A stretch of 64,000 nucleotides of DNA, from assembly GCF_020564565.1 (NCBI RefSeq), contig NZ_JAJCTD010000001.1:930001-994000 (forward strand), in the 5' to 3' direction. A program made the position numbers and the translations under genes. Of this stretch, positions 55,873-64,000 are shown in pieces; position 1 is the first letter of the stretch, and the number at the start of each line of letters is the position of its first letter. The DNA comes from Rhodobacter sp. Har01 (GTDB lineage Bacteria > Pseudomonadota > Alphaproteobacteria > Rhodobacterales > Rhodobacteraceae). The notes beneath the pieces were generated by a model. It made no database searches. It saw nothing but the letters and a program-made list of their open reading frames with translations, and was not told the origin of the DNA.

Positions 55873-56447
55873 GCTGGCCCGGTCAGGATCGCCTCGGCCA
55901 CGCGCTTCAGCGGGCCGCGCATCGCAACCCCGGCCGATCCGCGCAGCGATTCCAGCCCGATCAACGCGCCGTAGAAGGCGGCGGCGCCTTCCTCGGCCGT
56001 CTCGGGCGACACCCCGGCCTCGGCCAGCAATTCGCGCAGGGCATCCATCCGGCGGCGGTCCACCCGCAGCAGCACCGCCCGGGCGCGCGCATCCGTGCGG
56101 CCCCAGTCGCGGATCGCCGGTTCCAGTGCGCCTCCCGATACCTCGGCCTCGGGAAGGACCGACACCAGTTCAACCAACCGCAGCACGCGCCCCCGCGGGT
56201 CCAGGTCGGCCGCCCGTGCAGCGGCGGTGACGGCGGTCGTGGCCAGTTCGGCCCAGGCCTCCAGCATGGCCTGGTGCAGCGCGCCCAAATCCTTGAAGTG
56301 CCAGTAGAAAGAGCCCTTCGTGGCCCCCAGTTCGCGGGCCAGGGTTTCAACCCGCACCGCTTGCGGCCCGACAGCCGCCAGGGCACGGAACCCGGCCATG
56401 ATCCAGTCAGCCGGCGCGAGCCGCGCTTTCAGCGCTGCCACCGTCAT
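55869..56447 (-). CDS. TetR-family regulator
   Basis: A 192-residue TetR-type repressor. The N-terminal helix-turn-helix reads VRVETLARELGATKGSFYWHFKD, a strong match to the family. The C-terminal ligand domain is unassigned. It precedes and overlaps the EEP-fold gene, and is divergent from purB. Two near-palindromes at 56572-56614 upstream of its start are candidate operators. Confidence 0.88.
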   Translation of the reverse strand: MTVAALKARLAPADWIMAGFRALAAVGPQAVRVETLARELGATKGSFYWHFKDLGALHQAMLEAWAELATTAVTAAARAADLDPRGRVLRLVELVSVLPEAEVSGGALEPAIRDWGRTDARARAVLLRVDRRRMDALRELLAEAGVSPETAEEGAAAFYGALIGLESLRGSAGVAMRGPLKRVAEAILTGPA

Positions 56448-56571
56448 GCCCCTGCCCTCAAGCCGCGTCCGATCCGCACCCCGACCTCCTGCCAGTGTCC
56501 GGCGCCTGCGGCCGGAACAAGGCCACCCTAGGAGAAGCTGGTTAACGAAGCGCAAATGACCGCCGACAGTC

Positions 56572-56614
56572 GATTTTCGCGCGGAAATCGTGCCCGGATT
56601 TCGCGCGAAGTCCG
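56572..56614. promoter_or_regulatory. Two near-palindromes in the TetR/purB divergent gap
   Basis: CGATTTTCGCGCGGAAATCG (56572-56591) is palindromic at 9 of 10 pairs. GGATTTCGCGCGAAGTCC (56597-56614) is palindromic at 8 of 9 pairs. They lie 125-167 bases before the TetR start and about 105-147 before purB. They could be TetR operators, but the first also resembles small palindromes elsewhere in the window. Confidence 0.35.
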
Positions 56615-56718
56615 CCTGCCCCGCCGCTGGCCGCCTGCCCGCCTCCCTTGCACGCCTTGCACGCCTTGCGGCCACAGCGTAAGGCCAGCCGCAACCGCCC
56701 GCCAGTCAGAGGTCCGTG

Positions 56719-58020
<1,302 letters not shown>

Positions 58021-58173
58021 CGGCGCCTGTTCCCCCGGGAACCGCCCCTGCCCGATTTCCATGCGATCAACGCCCCGCAGGACCTTTGTCTGCGGGGTTT
58101 TCCGCATCCACCGTGAAACCTGCATTTGACCCGCACGGATTCGTGCTATCCTTGATTGAAAGGGAGATCCCCC

Positions 58174-58707
58174 ATGCGCCTTCTGCCCCTTCTTCTGCTG
58201 ACCACCCTGCCCTTCGCGGCCTTCGCCGCCGGGTCGGACGACAGCGCGCCGCCCACCGCCACCCAGACCACGACCGAATGCAAGGATGGCCAGGTCTGGG
58301 ACGACACCGCAAAGAAATGCGTCGCCCCGCAGGATTCCCGGCTGGATGACGATGCCCGCTTCGGTGCCGTGCGCGAACTGGCCTGGGCCGGCCGCTACGA
58401 TGAAGCGATGACCGTGCTGGCCGCCATGACCGAAGGTGAAACCGACCGGGTGATGACCTACAAGGGCTTCATCCTGCGCAAGTCCGGCCAGATCGAAGCC
58501 GGCATCGCGGCCTACGAGGCGGCGCTGCGGATCAACCCCGGCAACATCCTGACCCACAGCTACTATGGCCAGTTGCTGGTCGAGATGAACGAACCGGACG
58601 CCGCCCGCGTTCATCTGGCCGCGATCCGGGCCAACGGCGGCAGCGGAACCTGGGCCGAAATCGCGCTGGCTTCGGCCATCGAGACCGGGCTGACCTACAC
58701 CTTTTGA
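58174..58707 (+). CDS. Secreted TPR protein with a short cysteine motif
   Basis: A 177-residue protein: signal peptide (1 to about 19), a short segment with the motif CKDGQVWDDTAKKCV (about 37-51), then two or three TPR-like helices (GRYDEAMTVLAAM; GQIEAGIAAYEAALRINPGN). The two cysteines may form a disulfide. A similar CxxG(M/Q)VWD...C motif occurs in the next gene, 23 bases downstream. Likely periplasmic; no function is known. The start at 58174 follows AAGGGAG. Confidence 0.7.
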   Translation: MRLLPLLLLTTLPFAAFAAGSDDSAPPTATQTTTECKDGQVWDDTAKKCVAPQDSRLDDDARFGAVRELAWAGRYDEAMTVLAAMTEGETDRVMTYKGFILRKSGQIEAGIAAYEAALRINPGNILTHSYYGQLLVEMNEPDAARVHLAAIRANGGSGTWAEIALASAIETGLTYTF

Positions 58708-58730
58708 CCCTGACCCAAGGAGGACGACCG

Positions 58731-58898
58731 ATGACGACCAGAACCGCCCTCGCCACGCTTGCTCTTGCTCTGCTGCCCTCGCTGGCCGCCGCCAACGGGT
58801 GCCACGACGGGATGAAGGAGATCACCGCCTCGTCCTGCGCCGAAGGCATGGTCTGGGACATGGCCAAGGGCCAGTGCGTCCTGCAGCCGACCAGCTGA
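58731..58898 (+). CDS. Small secreted cysteine-motif protein
   Basis: A 55-residue protein with a signal peptide (1 to about 21) and a mature part of about 34 residues with four cysteines if the one near the cleavage site is counted (GCHDGMKEI, SCAEGMVWDMAKGQCV). The motif SCAEGMVWDMAKGQC parallels the one in the preceding gene, so both may bind the same ligand or each other. GGAGG lies seven bases before the ATG. Known families do not come to mind, though such mini-proteins occur in Rhodobacteraceae near purB. Confidence 0.65.
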   Translation: MTTRTALATLALALLPSLAAANGCHDGMKEITASSCAEGMVWDMAKGQCVLQPTS

Positions 58899-58964
58899 CG
58901 GAAAGCCCGCGTTAACTGCCATCGGCCATTCTCCGATCCGGACCCATCGGAATCGGAGAAGGCC

Positions 58965-60044
58965 ATGGCATCGGAACGGCTCCCCCTCGCCCGCATCACC
59001 CCCGTGCAGCGGATGATGACGGTTCCAGGGGAAGGGCTGCGCAAGATCCTGTCTCCTCGCGAGAAGGCGGCGGTCATCGTGCGCTATCTTCTGGGCGAGG
59101 GGGCCTCGCTGCCGCTGGCGCAGTTGCCCGACCACATGCAGGCCGCCCTGGCCGAGACCATGGGCCTGATGCGGCTGGTGGACCGTCAGACGCTGGACCA
59201 GGTGGTGCACGAATTCGTCACCGAACTGGATCAGGTCGGCCTGGCCTTCCCGGGCGGCCTGGAAGGCGCGCTGTCGGTGATGGACGGTCACATCTCGCAG
59301 ACCGCCGCCAGCAGGCTGCGCCGCAAGGCCGGCGTCTCGGCCAAGGGCGACCCGTGGGAGCGGCTGCTGACCCTGCCGATCGAAAAGCTGATCCCGATCA
59401 TCGAGGACGAGGCGGTCGAGGTGGCGGCGGTGATCCTGTCCAAGCTGCATGTCCAGCGCGCCGCCGACATCCTGGGCAAGCTGCCCGGCGAAAAGGCCCG
59501 CCGCATCGCCTATGCCGTGTCGCTGACCGGCAACGTCGATCCGGAAACCGTGCACCGCATCGGCCTTGCCGTGCTGGGCCAGATGGACAGCCAGCCGCCG
59601 CGGGCCTTCGACCAGGACCCGGTCGAACGGGTGGGGGCGATCCTCAACATCTCGCCCGCGGCAACGCGCGACGACGTGCTCAAGGGCCTGGACGACGCCG
59701 ACGCGAAATTCGCCGAACAGGTGCGCAAGGCGATCTTCACCTATTCGCACATCCCGACAAAGATCACCCCGCGCGACATTCCCAAGATCATTCGCATCGT
59801 CGACCAGACCATGCTGGTCACCGCCATGGCCTATAGCACCGGCAAGGAAGGGCTGGAGGCCGCGACCGAATTCGTCCTGGCCAATATCTCGCAACGCATG
59901 GCGCAAAGCATCCGTGAAGAGATGACCAGCCGCGGCAAGATCAAGGAGAAGGATGCCGAAGAGGCGATGAATGTCATCATCAGCGCGATCCGCACGCTGG
60001 AAGCCTCGGGCGAACTGGTGATGGTCCAGCCCGAGGAGGATTGA
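58965..60044 (+). CDS. fliG: Flagellar motor switch protein FliG (orphan locus)
   Basis: A 359-residue FliG homologue. The C-terminal domain, which carries torque-generating charged residues in the family, is clear: NISQRMAQSIREEM, then IKEKDAEEAMNVIISAIR. The middle domain has HVQRAADILGKLPGEKARRIA (the EHPQ-type region). In E. coli FliG sits in the switch complex with FliM and FliN. No other flagellar gene is nearby; orphan fliG genes occur in this bacterial family, and whether the product serves a flagellum is not shown. The start follows GGAGAAGG. Confidence 0.85.
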   Translation: MASERLPLARITPVQRMMTVPGEGLRKILSPREKAAVIVRYLLGEGASLPLAQLPDHMQAALAETMGLMRLVDRQTLDQVVHEFVTELDQVGLAFPGGLEGALSVMDGHISQTAASRLRRKAGVSAKGDPWERLLTLPIEKLIPIIEDEAVEVAAVILSKLHVQRAADILGKLPGEKARRIAYAVSLTGNVDPETVHRIGLAVLGQMDSQPPRAFDQDPVERVGAILNISPAATRDDVLKGLDDADAKFAEQVRKAIFTYSHIPTKITPRDIPKIIRIVDQTMLVTAMAYSTGKEGLEAATEFVLANISQRMAQSIREEMTSRGKIKEKDAEEAMNVIISAIRTLEASGELVMVQPEED

Positions 60045-60484
60045 CCGTTTTCCTTCCAGCGCATCGGTGACCTTGACGGGGCGCTGTTCCAGGAAGGGAT
60101 GATCCCGTCGCTTGGCACCTGTTCACTTTCGCCGGCGATCATACCTCGGCGGACCGGACGCCAACCGGCGCTGCCTGCACCGACACGCTTCCCGATCACC
60201 GGCCCGGGGCCGGCTGCGCCGATGTCCTCGGCCGCCAGACCGCAGGCCGCCCGTGCGAAGATCCGTCCGCAGGGGAAACAGGACCAGGCCGGTCGGGGCC
60301 AGGGCCGCACCGGGATGCGCGCCCGGCCAGGGCGCCGGACGCGAGTTCCGCTTCCCCGCCGGAAAGACCGCGCTGATCCCGGCCCTGTCGCGCGGCGGCA
60401 AGCCCTGCAGGCGTTCCGCGCTCGATTTCAGCGCGGAAATCGCCCCCTTGCCGCCACCCCGCCCCGCGCCTAGGGTCACACCCC
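60045..60484. other. Intergenic region, 440 bases
   Basis: The gap between fliG and the EamA gene. One near-palindrome, CGATTTCAGCGCGGAAATCG (60423-60442), lies 42 bases before the EamA start and resembles that at 56572. Other open frames in the gap lack ribosome sites and conserved features. I see no gene or clear terminator. Confidence 0.5.
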
Positions 60485-61375
60485 ATGGCCGCCGAGCAGA
60501 ACCCCGCCCGCGGGATCGCCCTGATGATCCTGGCGATCCTGCTGTTCACCGCGATGGACGCGGCGGCCAAGGGGCTGGTGCAGCGCTATCCGGCGCCGCT
60601 GGTCGTCTGGGGTCGCTTTGCGGTGCAGTTCCTGATCGTGCTGGCGATCCTCAACGCCCGCGCTCCCGCGCTGGCGCGCACCCGCTACCCCGTCCTGCAC
60701 CTCTGGCGCAGCCTGTTCCAGTTCGGCGCCACTGCCTGCTTCTTCCTGTCGCTCGGCCACGTCGGCCTGGCCGAGGCGACCGCGCTGACCGACCTCAACC
60801 CCGTCCTGATCACGCTGGGTGCCGCGCTGTTCCTGGGCGAGCCGCTTGGCCCCCGCCGCATCGCCGGCGTCGTCGTGGCGCTGATCGGCGCGCTGATCAT
60901 CATCCGCCCGGGTGCTGGCCTGTTCACGCCCTGGGCGCTGCTGCCTTTGGGCGCGGCGCTCAGCTACACCGGCAACGCGCTGCTCACCCGCCACCTTGGC
61001 CCGCTGGAATCGCCCTGGACCTCGATGATCTGGGCGGCGGGCTTCGGCACCCTCGTGGCGGCCTTGGCCCTGCCCTTCGTCTGGACGCCCGTCTCGGCCG
61101 CCGACCTGGCCCGCTTTGCCCTGATCGGCGCTTTGGGCACCGGGGCGCAGCTTTGCCTGATCCGCAGCTTTTCCATCGCCCAGGCTGGCATCGTGGCCCC
61201 CTTTGCCTATCTCGGCATCGTCTTCGCCACGGTCTGGGGCGCGGCCCTTTATGGCGAATGGCCCGATGGCTGGACCATCTTCGGCGCGCTTGTGATCGTG
61301 GCGGCGGGTCTCTATGTCTGGCACCGCGAAACCCTTGCCGCCGCTGCGGTACGCCGTCCTGATGAGCAGCCCTGA
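60485..61375 (+). CDS. EamA/DMT-family transporter
   Basis: A 296-residue membrane protein with ten predicted helices in two EamA halves. The second half repeats the first, and each ends in a motif like (I/V)GALIIIRPG. The family exports or imports small metabolites such as amino acids, nucleosides or carboxylates; the substrate here is unknown. The start at 60485 leads straight into the first helix. The gene for the LpxL-like acyltransferase overlaps its end by 14 bases. Confidence 0.85.
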   Translation: MAAEQNPARGIALMILAILLFTAMDAAAKGLVQRYPAPLVVWGRFAVQFLIVLAILNARAPALARTRYPVLHLWRSLFQFGATACFFLSLGHVGLAEATALTDLNPVLITLGAALFLGEPLGPRRIAGVVVALIGALIIIRPGAGLFTPWALLPLGAALSYTGNALLTRHLGPLESPWTSMIWAAGFGTLVAALALPFVWTPVSAADLARFALIGALGTGAQLCLIRSFSIAQAGIVAPFAYLGIVFATVWGAALYGEWPDGWTIFGALVIVAAGLYVWHRETLAAAAVRRPDEQP

Positions 61376-62273
61376 CATCCGCCCCCCCTTTCGGCCTGAC
61401 CACTTCGCGGTCAACCTCGTTCTGCGGGGCCTGATCAAGCTGGCCCTGGTCCTGCCCTATACCCTGCGCGTGGCCTTCCTGGGCGGGCTGATGCGGCGCG
61501 TCCTGGGGCCGCTTGCCGGCTATCGGCGCCGGGCACTGGACAACCTGGCCCTGATCTGGCCGGACCTGCCGCCCGCGCGCCGCCGCCAGATCGCAGACCA
61601 GGCGCTGGAAAACGCCGGCCGCACCCTGATCGAGAACTACTCCACCGCCGAGTTCACGGCCCGTGCCGCAGCGCTGGTCCCCGAAGGCCCCGGTCTGGCC
61701 GCGCTGGAAGCCGCGCGCGCCGCGGGCCGGCCGGTCATCCTGGTCTCGGGGCATTTCGGGAATTACGAGGCCGCCCGTGCCGCTCTGGTCGCCCGCGGGT
61801 TCAACATCGGGGGGCTCTACCGCAACCTCAAGAACCGCTACTTCAACGCTCACTACGTCAAGACCATGCAGGCCTTCGGTGGCCCGGTCTTCCCGCAGGG
61901 GCGCGCCGGCACCGCAGGCTTCGTGCGCCATCTCAAGGAGGGCGGACAGCTCGTCCTCTTGTTCGACCAGGACGTTGCCTCGGGCGAGTTTCTGCCGTTT
62001 CTCGGCCGCCCCGCCCGCACCGCTCTTTCGGCCGCCCAACTGGCGCTGCGGCTGAAGGCCGACCTCATCCCGTTCTTCGCCATCCGCCAGCCGGACGGGC
62101 TGGACTTCCGGGTAGAGCTGGATGCGCCGGTGCCCCACAGCGACCCGCGGACCATGACCGAAGCCATCACCCGGGCGCTGGAGCAGCGCGTGCGGGCCCA
62201 CCCGGGGCAATGGTTCTGGATACACAACCGCTGGAAAGGCTCGACCCGGCGCAGCCGCAAGGCACCAGACTGA
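61362..62273 (+). CDS. LpxL/HtrB-family lipid acyltransferase
   Basis: A 303-residue membrane-associated acyltransferase of the lauroyl (LpxL/LpxM) family, which adds secondary acyl chains to lipid A. The HX4(D/E) catalytic motif is SGHFGNYE (His131, Glu136), with VFPQGRAGTAG and FLGRPARTALSAAQLA further on, and one hydrophobic segment near the N-terminus. The start is inside the EamA gene (14-base overlap), implying coupling. Whether it acts on lipid A or on another lipid such as an ornithine lipid is not certain. Confidence 0.85.
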   Translation: MSSPDIRPPFRPDHFAVNLVLRGLIKLALVLPYTLRVAFLGGLMRRVLGPLAGYRRRALDNLALIWPDLPPARRRQIADQALENAGRTLIENYSTAEFTARAAALVPEGPGLAALEAARAAGRPVILVSGHFGNYEAARAALVARGFNIGGLYRNLKNRYFNAHYVKTMQAFGGPVFPQGRAGTAGFVRHLKEGGQLVLLFDQDVASGEFLPFLGRPARTALSAAQLALRLKADLIPFFAIRQPDGLDFRVELDAPVPHSDPRTMTEAITRALEQRVRAHPGQWFWIHNRWKGSTRRSRKAPD

Positions 62274-62972
62274 TCAGTCGGCCTGAGCCGCCGCCAGAAT
62301 CGCCGCCGGGCCTTCATTTTGCAGGACGACCACCGCCGGGTCGCTGCCGGGCGCCGGGGTGGACAGGTCCAGCGGCTCGACCCCCGCCCAGTCGGCGACA
62401 TGCTCCCAACTGGTCACCACGTTGAAATAAGTGATGGTCTTGCCGGCATTCTCTCCGCGCTCGATGGTCACGGTTTCCTCCGGCACATAGCGCACCAGCT
62501 GCACCCGCACCGGCTCGGTCAGCGGCGGGTCGGCTTCGGCCCGGATCACCAGCCGGTCGCCTTCGCGCGTGACGGTCAGCCGCACCTGGCTGCTGCCGGC
62601 CAGGTGGCGTTCCAGAAGATCCACCGTCTCGACCGGCGCGAAGCCCTCGACCCGGTCCAGACCCCCGACAATGAACTGTGGCGTGTAGATGGTGCGCGAG
62701 CCGATGGCGCGGGCATAGGCCTTCTGCCGATCGGTAAAGCGGCCCTGGGCAAAGCTGTCTGCCCAGCCGATGTAATCCCAGTAATCGACGTGCAGCGACA
62801 GCGGCAGCACCTTCGGGTCTGCCGCCAGCCGTTCGACGAATTCGTCCGCCGGCGGGCAGGATGAACACCCCTGCGAAGTGTAAAGCTCGACGATCACCAG
62901 ATTTTCGGCCTGCGCGCCGAGGGCAAGGGTCATCCACAGGCCGCAAGCGGCGCTGACCAATTGTCGCATCAT
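62274..62972 (-). CDS. DUF1223 secreted thioredoxin-like protein
   Basis: A 232-residue secreted protein with a signal peptide (1 to about 22) and a thioredoxin-like domain whose active motif is QGCSSCPPAD (Cys36, Cys39). HVDYWDYIGWADSF and TPQFIVGG match DUF1223 proteins. A periplasmic thiol redox role is plausible but unproven for the family. Two ATGs stand in tandem (62972, 62969). Its stop codon directly abuts the stop of the convergent acyltransferase gene. Confidence 0.85.
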   Translation of the reverse strand: MMRQLVSAACGLWMTLALGAQAENLVIVELYTSQGCSSCPPADEFVERLAADPKVLPLSLHVDYWDYIGWADSFAQGRFTDRQKAYARAIGSRTIYTPQFIVGGLDRVEGFAPVETVDLLERHLAGSSQVRLTVTREGDRLVIRAEADPPLTEPVRVQLVRYVPEETVTIERGENAGKTITYFNVVTSWEHVADWAGVEPLDLSTPAPGSDPAVVVLQNEGPAAILAAAQAD

Positions 62973-63120
62973 TGCTTTCCCGGTCCCCTGAGCCCGTCCT
63001 TCGCTTATAGGAAACGGCATCCGGTCCGGCCAATCAAGGTTTTGCGAGTGCCGCACGAGACCTGTATCAGGAACGGGAATCGGCGGCGGGGGCAGGTCGA
63101 AAACGGGGACTGGATTTTTG

Positions 63121-63138
63121 GCATACAATTGCATACAA
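63121..63138 (+). promoter_or_regulatory. Direct-repeat motif upstream of acnA
   Basis: GCATACAA occurs twice (63121-63128 and 63131-63138) with a 10-base period, one helical turn, 92 bases before the acnA start. The same arrangement, imperfect, lies upstream of nuoA (6619-6635). It is likely a dimeric regulator site for central metabolism genes. Confidence 0.45.
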
Positions 63139-63229
63139 AGACCCGGACTCGCCTGACAGCCCGACAAGCCCCCTTCCGACCCTGCCGCCCCACCCGAGCG
63201 CGAGCGCCCCGAGCCAAGGAGCATCAAAG

Positions 63230-64000
63230 ATGACCGTCACCGTCGGACACGACAGCCAGAAAACCCGCAAGACCCTGACCGCCGGCGGCCAGACCGTTTC
63301 CTACTACTCGATTCCGGCCGCCGAAGCCGCGGGCCTGGGCGATTTCGCGCGTCTTCCGGCGGCGCTGAAGGTCGTGCTGGAAAACATGCTGCGGTTCGAG
63401 GACGGCAAGACCGTCACCGTCGACGACATCCGCGCCTTTTCCGACTGGGCGGTCAAGGGCGGCCAGAACCCGCGCGAGATCGCCTATCGCCCCGCCCGCG
63501 TGCTGATGCAGGATTTCACCGGCGTTCCGGCGGTTGTCGACCTGGCCGCGATGCGCGATGGCATCAAGGCGTTGGGCGGCAACGCACAGAAGATCAACCC
63601 GCTGAACCCGGTCGATCTGGTCATCGACCATTCGGTGATGATCGACGAATTCGGCCATCCGCGCGCGTTCCAGATGAACGTCGACCGCGAGTATGAGCGG
63701 AACATGGAGCGCTACGTGTTCCTGAAGTGGGGCCAGAACGCCTTCAACAACTTCCGCGTGGTGCCGCCGGGCACCGGCATCTGCCATCAGGTCAACCTGG
63801 AATACCTGGCCCAGACGGTCTGGACCGACACCGACCAGCATGGCGCCGTGGTGGCCTACCCCGACACCCTCGTCGGCACCGACAGCCACACCACCATGGT
63901 CAATGGCCTGGCCGTTCTGGGCTGGGGCGTGGGCGGCATCGAGGCCGAGGCGGCGATGCTGGGCCAGCCGGTTTCCATGCTGATCCCCGAGGTCGTCGGC
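63230..64000 (+). CDS. acnA: Aconitate hydratase A (partial, N-terminal part)
   Basis: The first 257 codons of a TCA-cycle aconitase that isomerises citrate to isocitrate with a [4Fe-4S] cluster. Typical are [44 protein letters not shown] and [18 protein letters not shown], followed by [17 protein letters not shown]. The cluster cysteines are expected beyond the window edge. AAGGAG lies nine bases before the ATG. Upstream is the direct-repeat motif shared with nuo. Confidence 0.96.
   Translation, partial: MTVTVGHDSQKTRKTLTAGGQTVSYYSIPAAEAAGLGDFARLPAALKVVLENMLRFEDGKTVTVDDIRAFSDWAVKGGQNPREIAYRPARVLMQDFTGVPAVVDLAAMRDGIKALGGNAQKINPLNPVDLVIDHSVMIDEFGHPRAFQMNVDREYERNMERYVFLKWGQNAFNNFRVVPPGTGICHQVNLEYLAQTVWTDTDQHGAVVAYPDTLVGTDSHTTMVNGLAVLGWGVGGIEAEAAMLGQPVSMLIPEVVG

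Overview
The window is high-GC, gene-dense DNA from an alphaproteobacterium, most likely of the Rhodobacteraceae/Paracoccaceae. Three things point there: the nuo operon layout with small unnamed ORFs between the core genes and a NuoE with a long C-terminal extension; DddP-type DMSP lyase; and a chvE-gguABC/gbpR sugar locus. I see no prophage, insertion sequence, CRISPR array, rRNA or tRNA. Nearly all of it reads as chromosomal core plus metabolic genes.

Layout. 1-6475 (minus): start of the complex I operon (nuoA-B-C-D, a 33-codon microprotein, nuoE, three small accessory genes, nuoF), running off the left edge. 6789-11754: small secreted proteins, a nuclease-fold protein, a DegT-type aminotransferase overlapping an MFS exporter gene, and a Gph-type phosphatase. 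11840-15700: glmU-glmS (UDP-GlcNAc supply) with an AlkD-like gene. 16035-20000: lipoprotein, moaA, a hydrolase fused to a membrane domain, and NnrU. 20001-22988: about 3 kb with no credible gene, filled by three different tandem arrays (9-, 127- and 64-bp periods). 22989-31701: sugar uptake and oxidation operon (dehydrogenase, dehydratase, gguC, gguB, gguA, chvE) with a divergent LysR gene of GbpR type. 31729-34091: kinase plus class III PLP enzyme resembling the hydroxylysine kinase/phospholyase pair. 34364-36578: phoB-phoU-pstB behind a Pho box but without pstSCA. 36689-38081: ribokinase and FucU/RbsD. 38244-41600: caspase-fold protein with TPR repeats. 41706-43989: Atm1-like ABC exporter divergent from an ArsR repressor, with a palindromic operator between them. 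44047-49625: LysM protein, LOG, Nnr, glnB-glnA. 49777-56447: membrane protein, quinone reductase-like flavoprotein, EF-G-like GTPase, dddP, and a TetR/EEP pair. 56719-60044: purB, two small secreted proteins sharing a cysteine motif, and an orphan fliG. 60485-64000: EamA transporter, LpxL-like acyltransferase, DUF1223 protein, and the start of acnA.

Beyond ordinary annotation, the signals I rate highest are: the tandem-repeat block at 20-23 kb; a ~210-230 bp dispersed element present twice in opposite orientation, each copy in a convergent intergenic gap, whose hairpin arms differ between copies but still pair; a 17-bp direct-repeat motif shared by the nuo and acnA upstream regions; the microprotein locked between nuoD and nuoE by overlapping stop/start codons; and the helix-hairpin-helix domain shared by NuoE and a neighbouring membrane protein.

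All functional calls rest on reading motifs and comparing with remembered families. No database search was possible.
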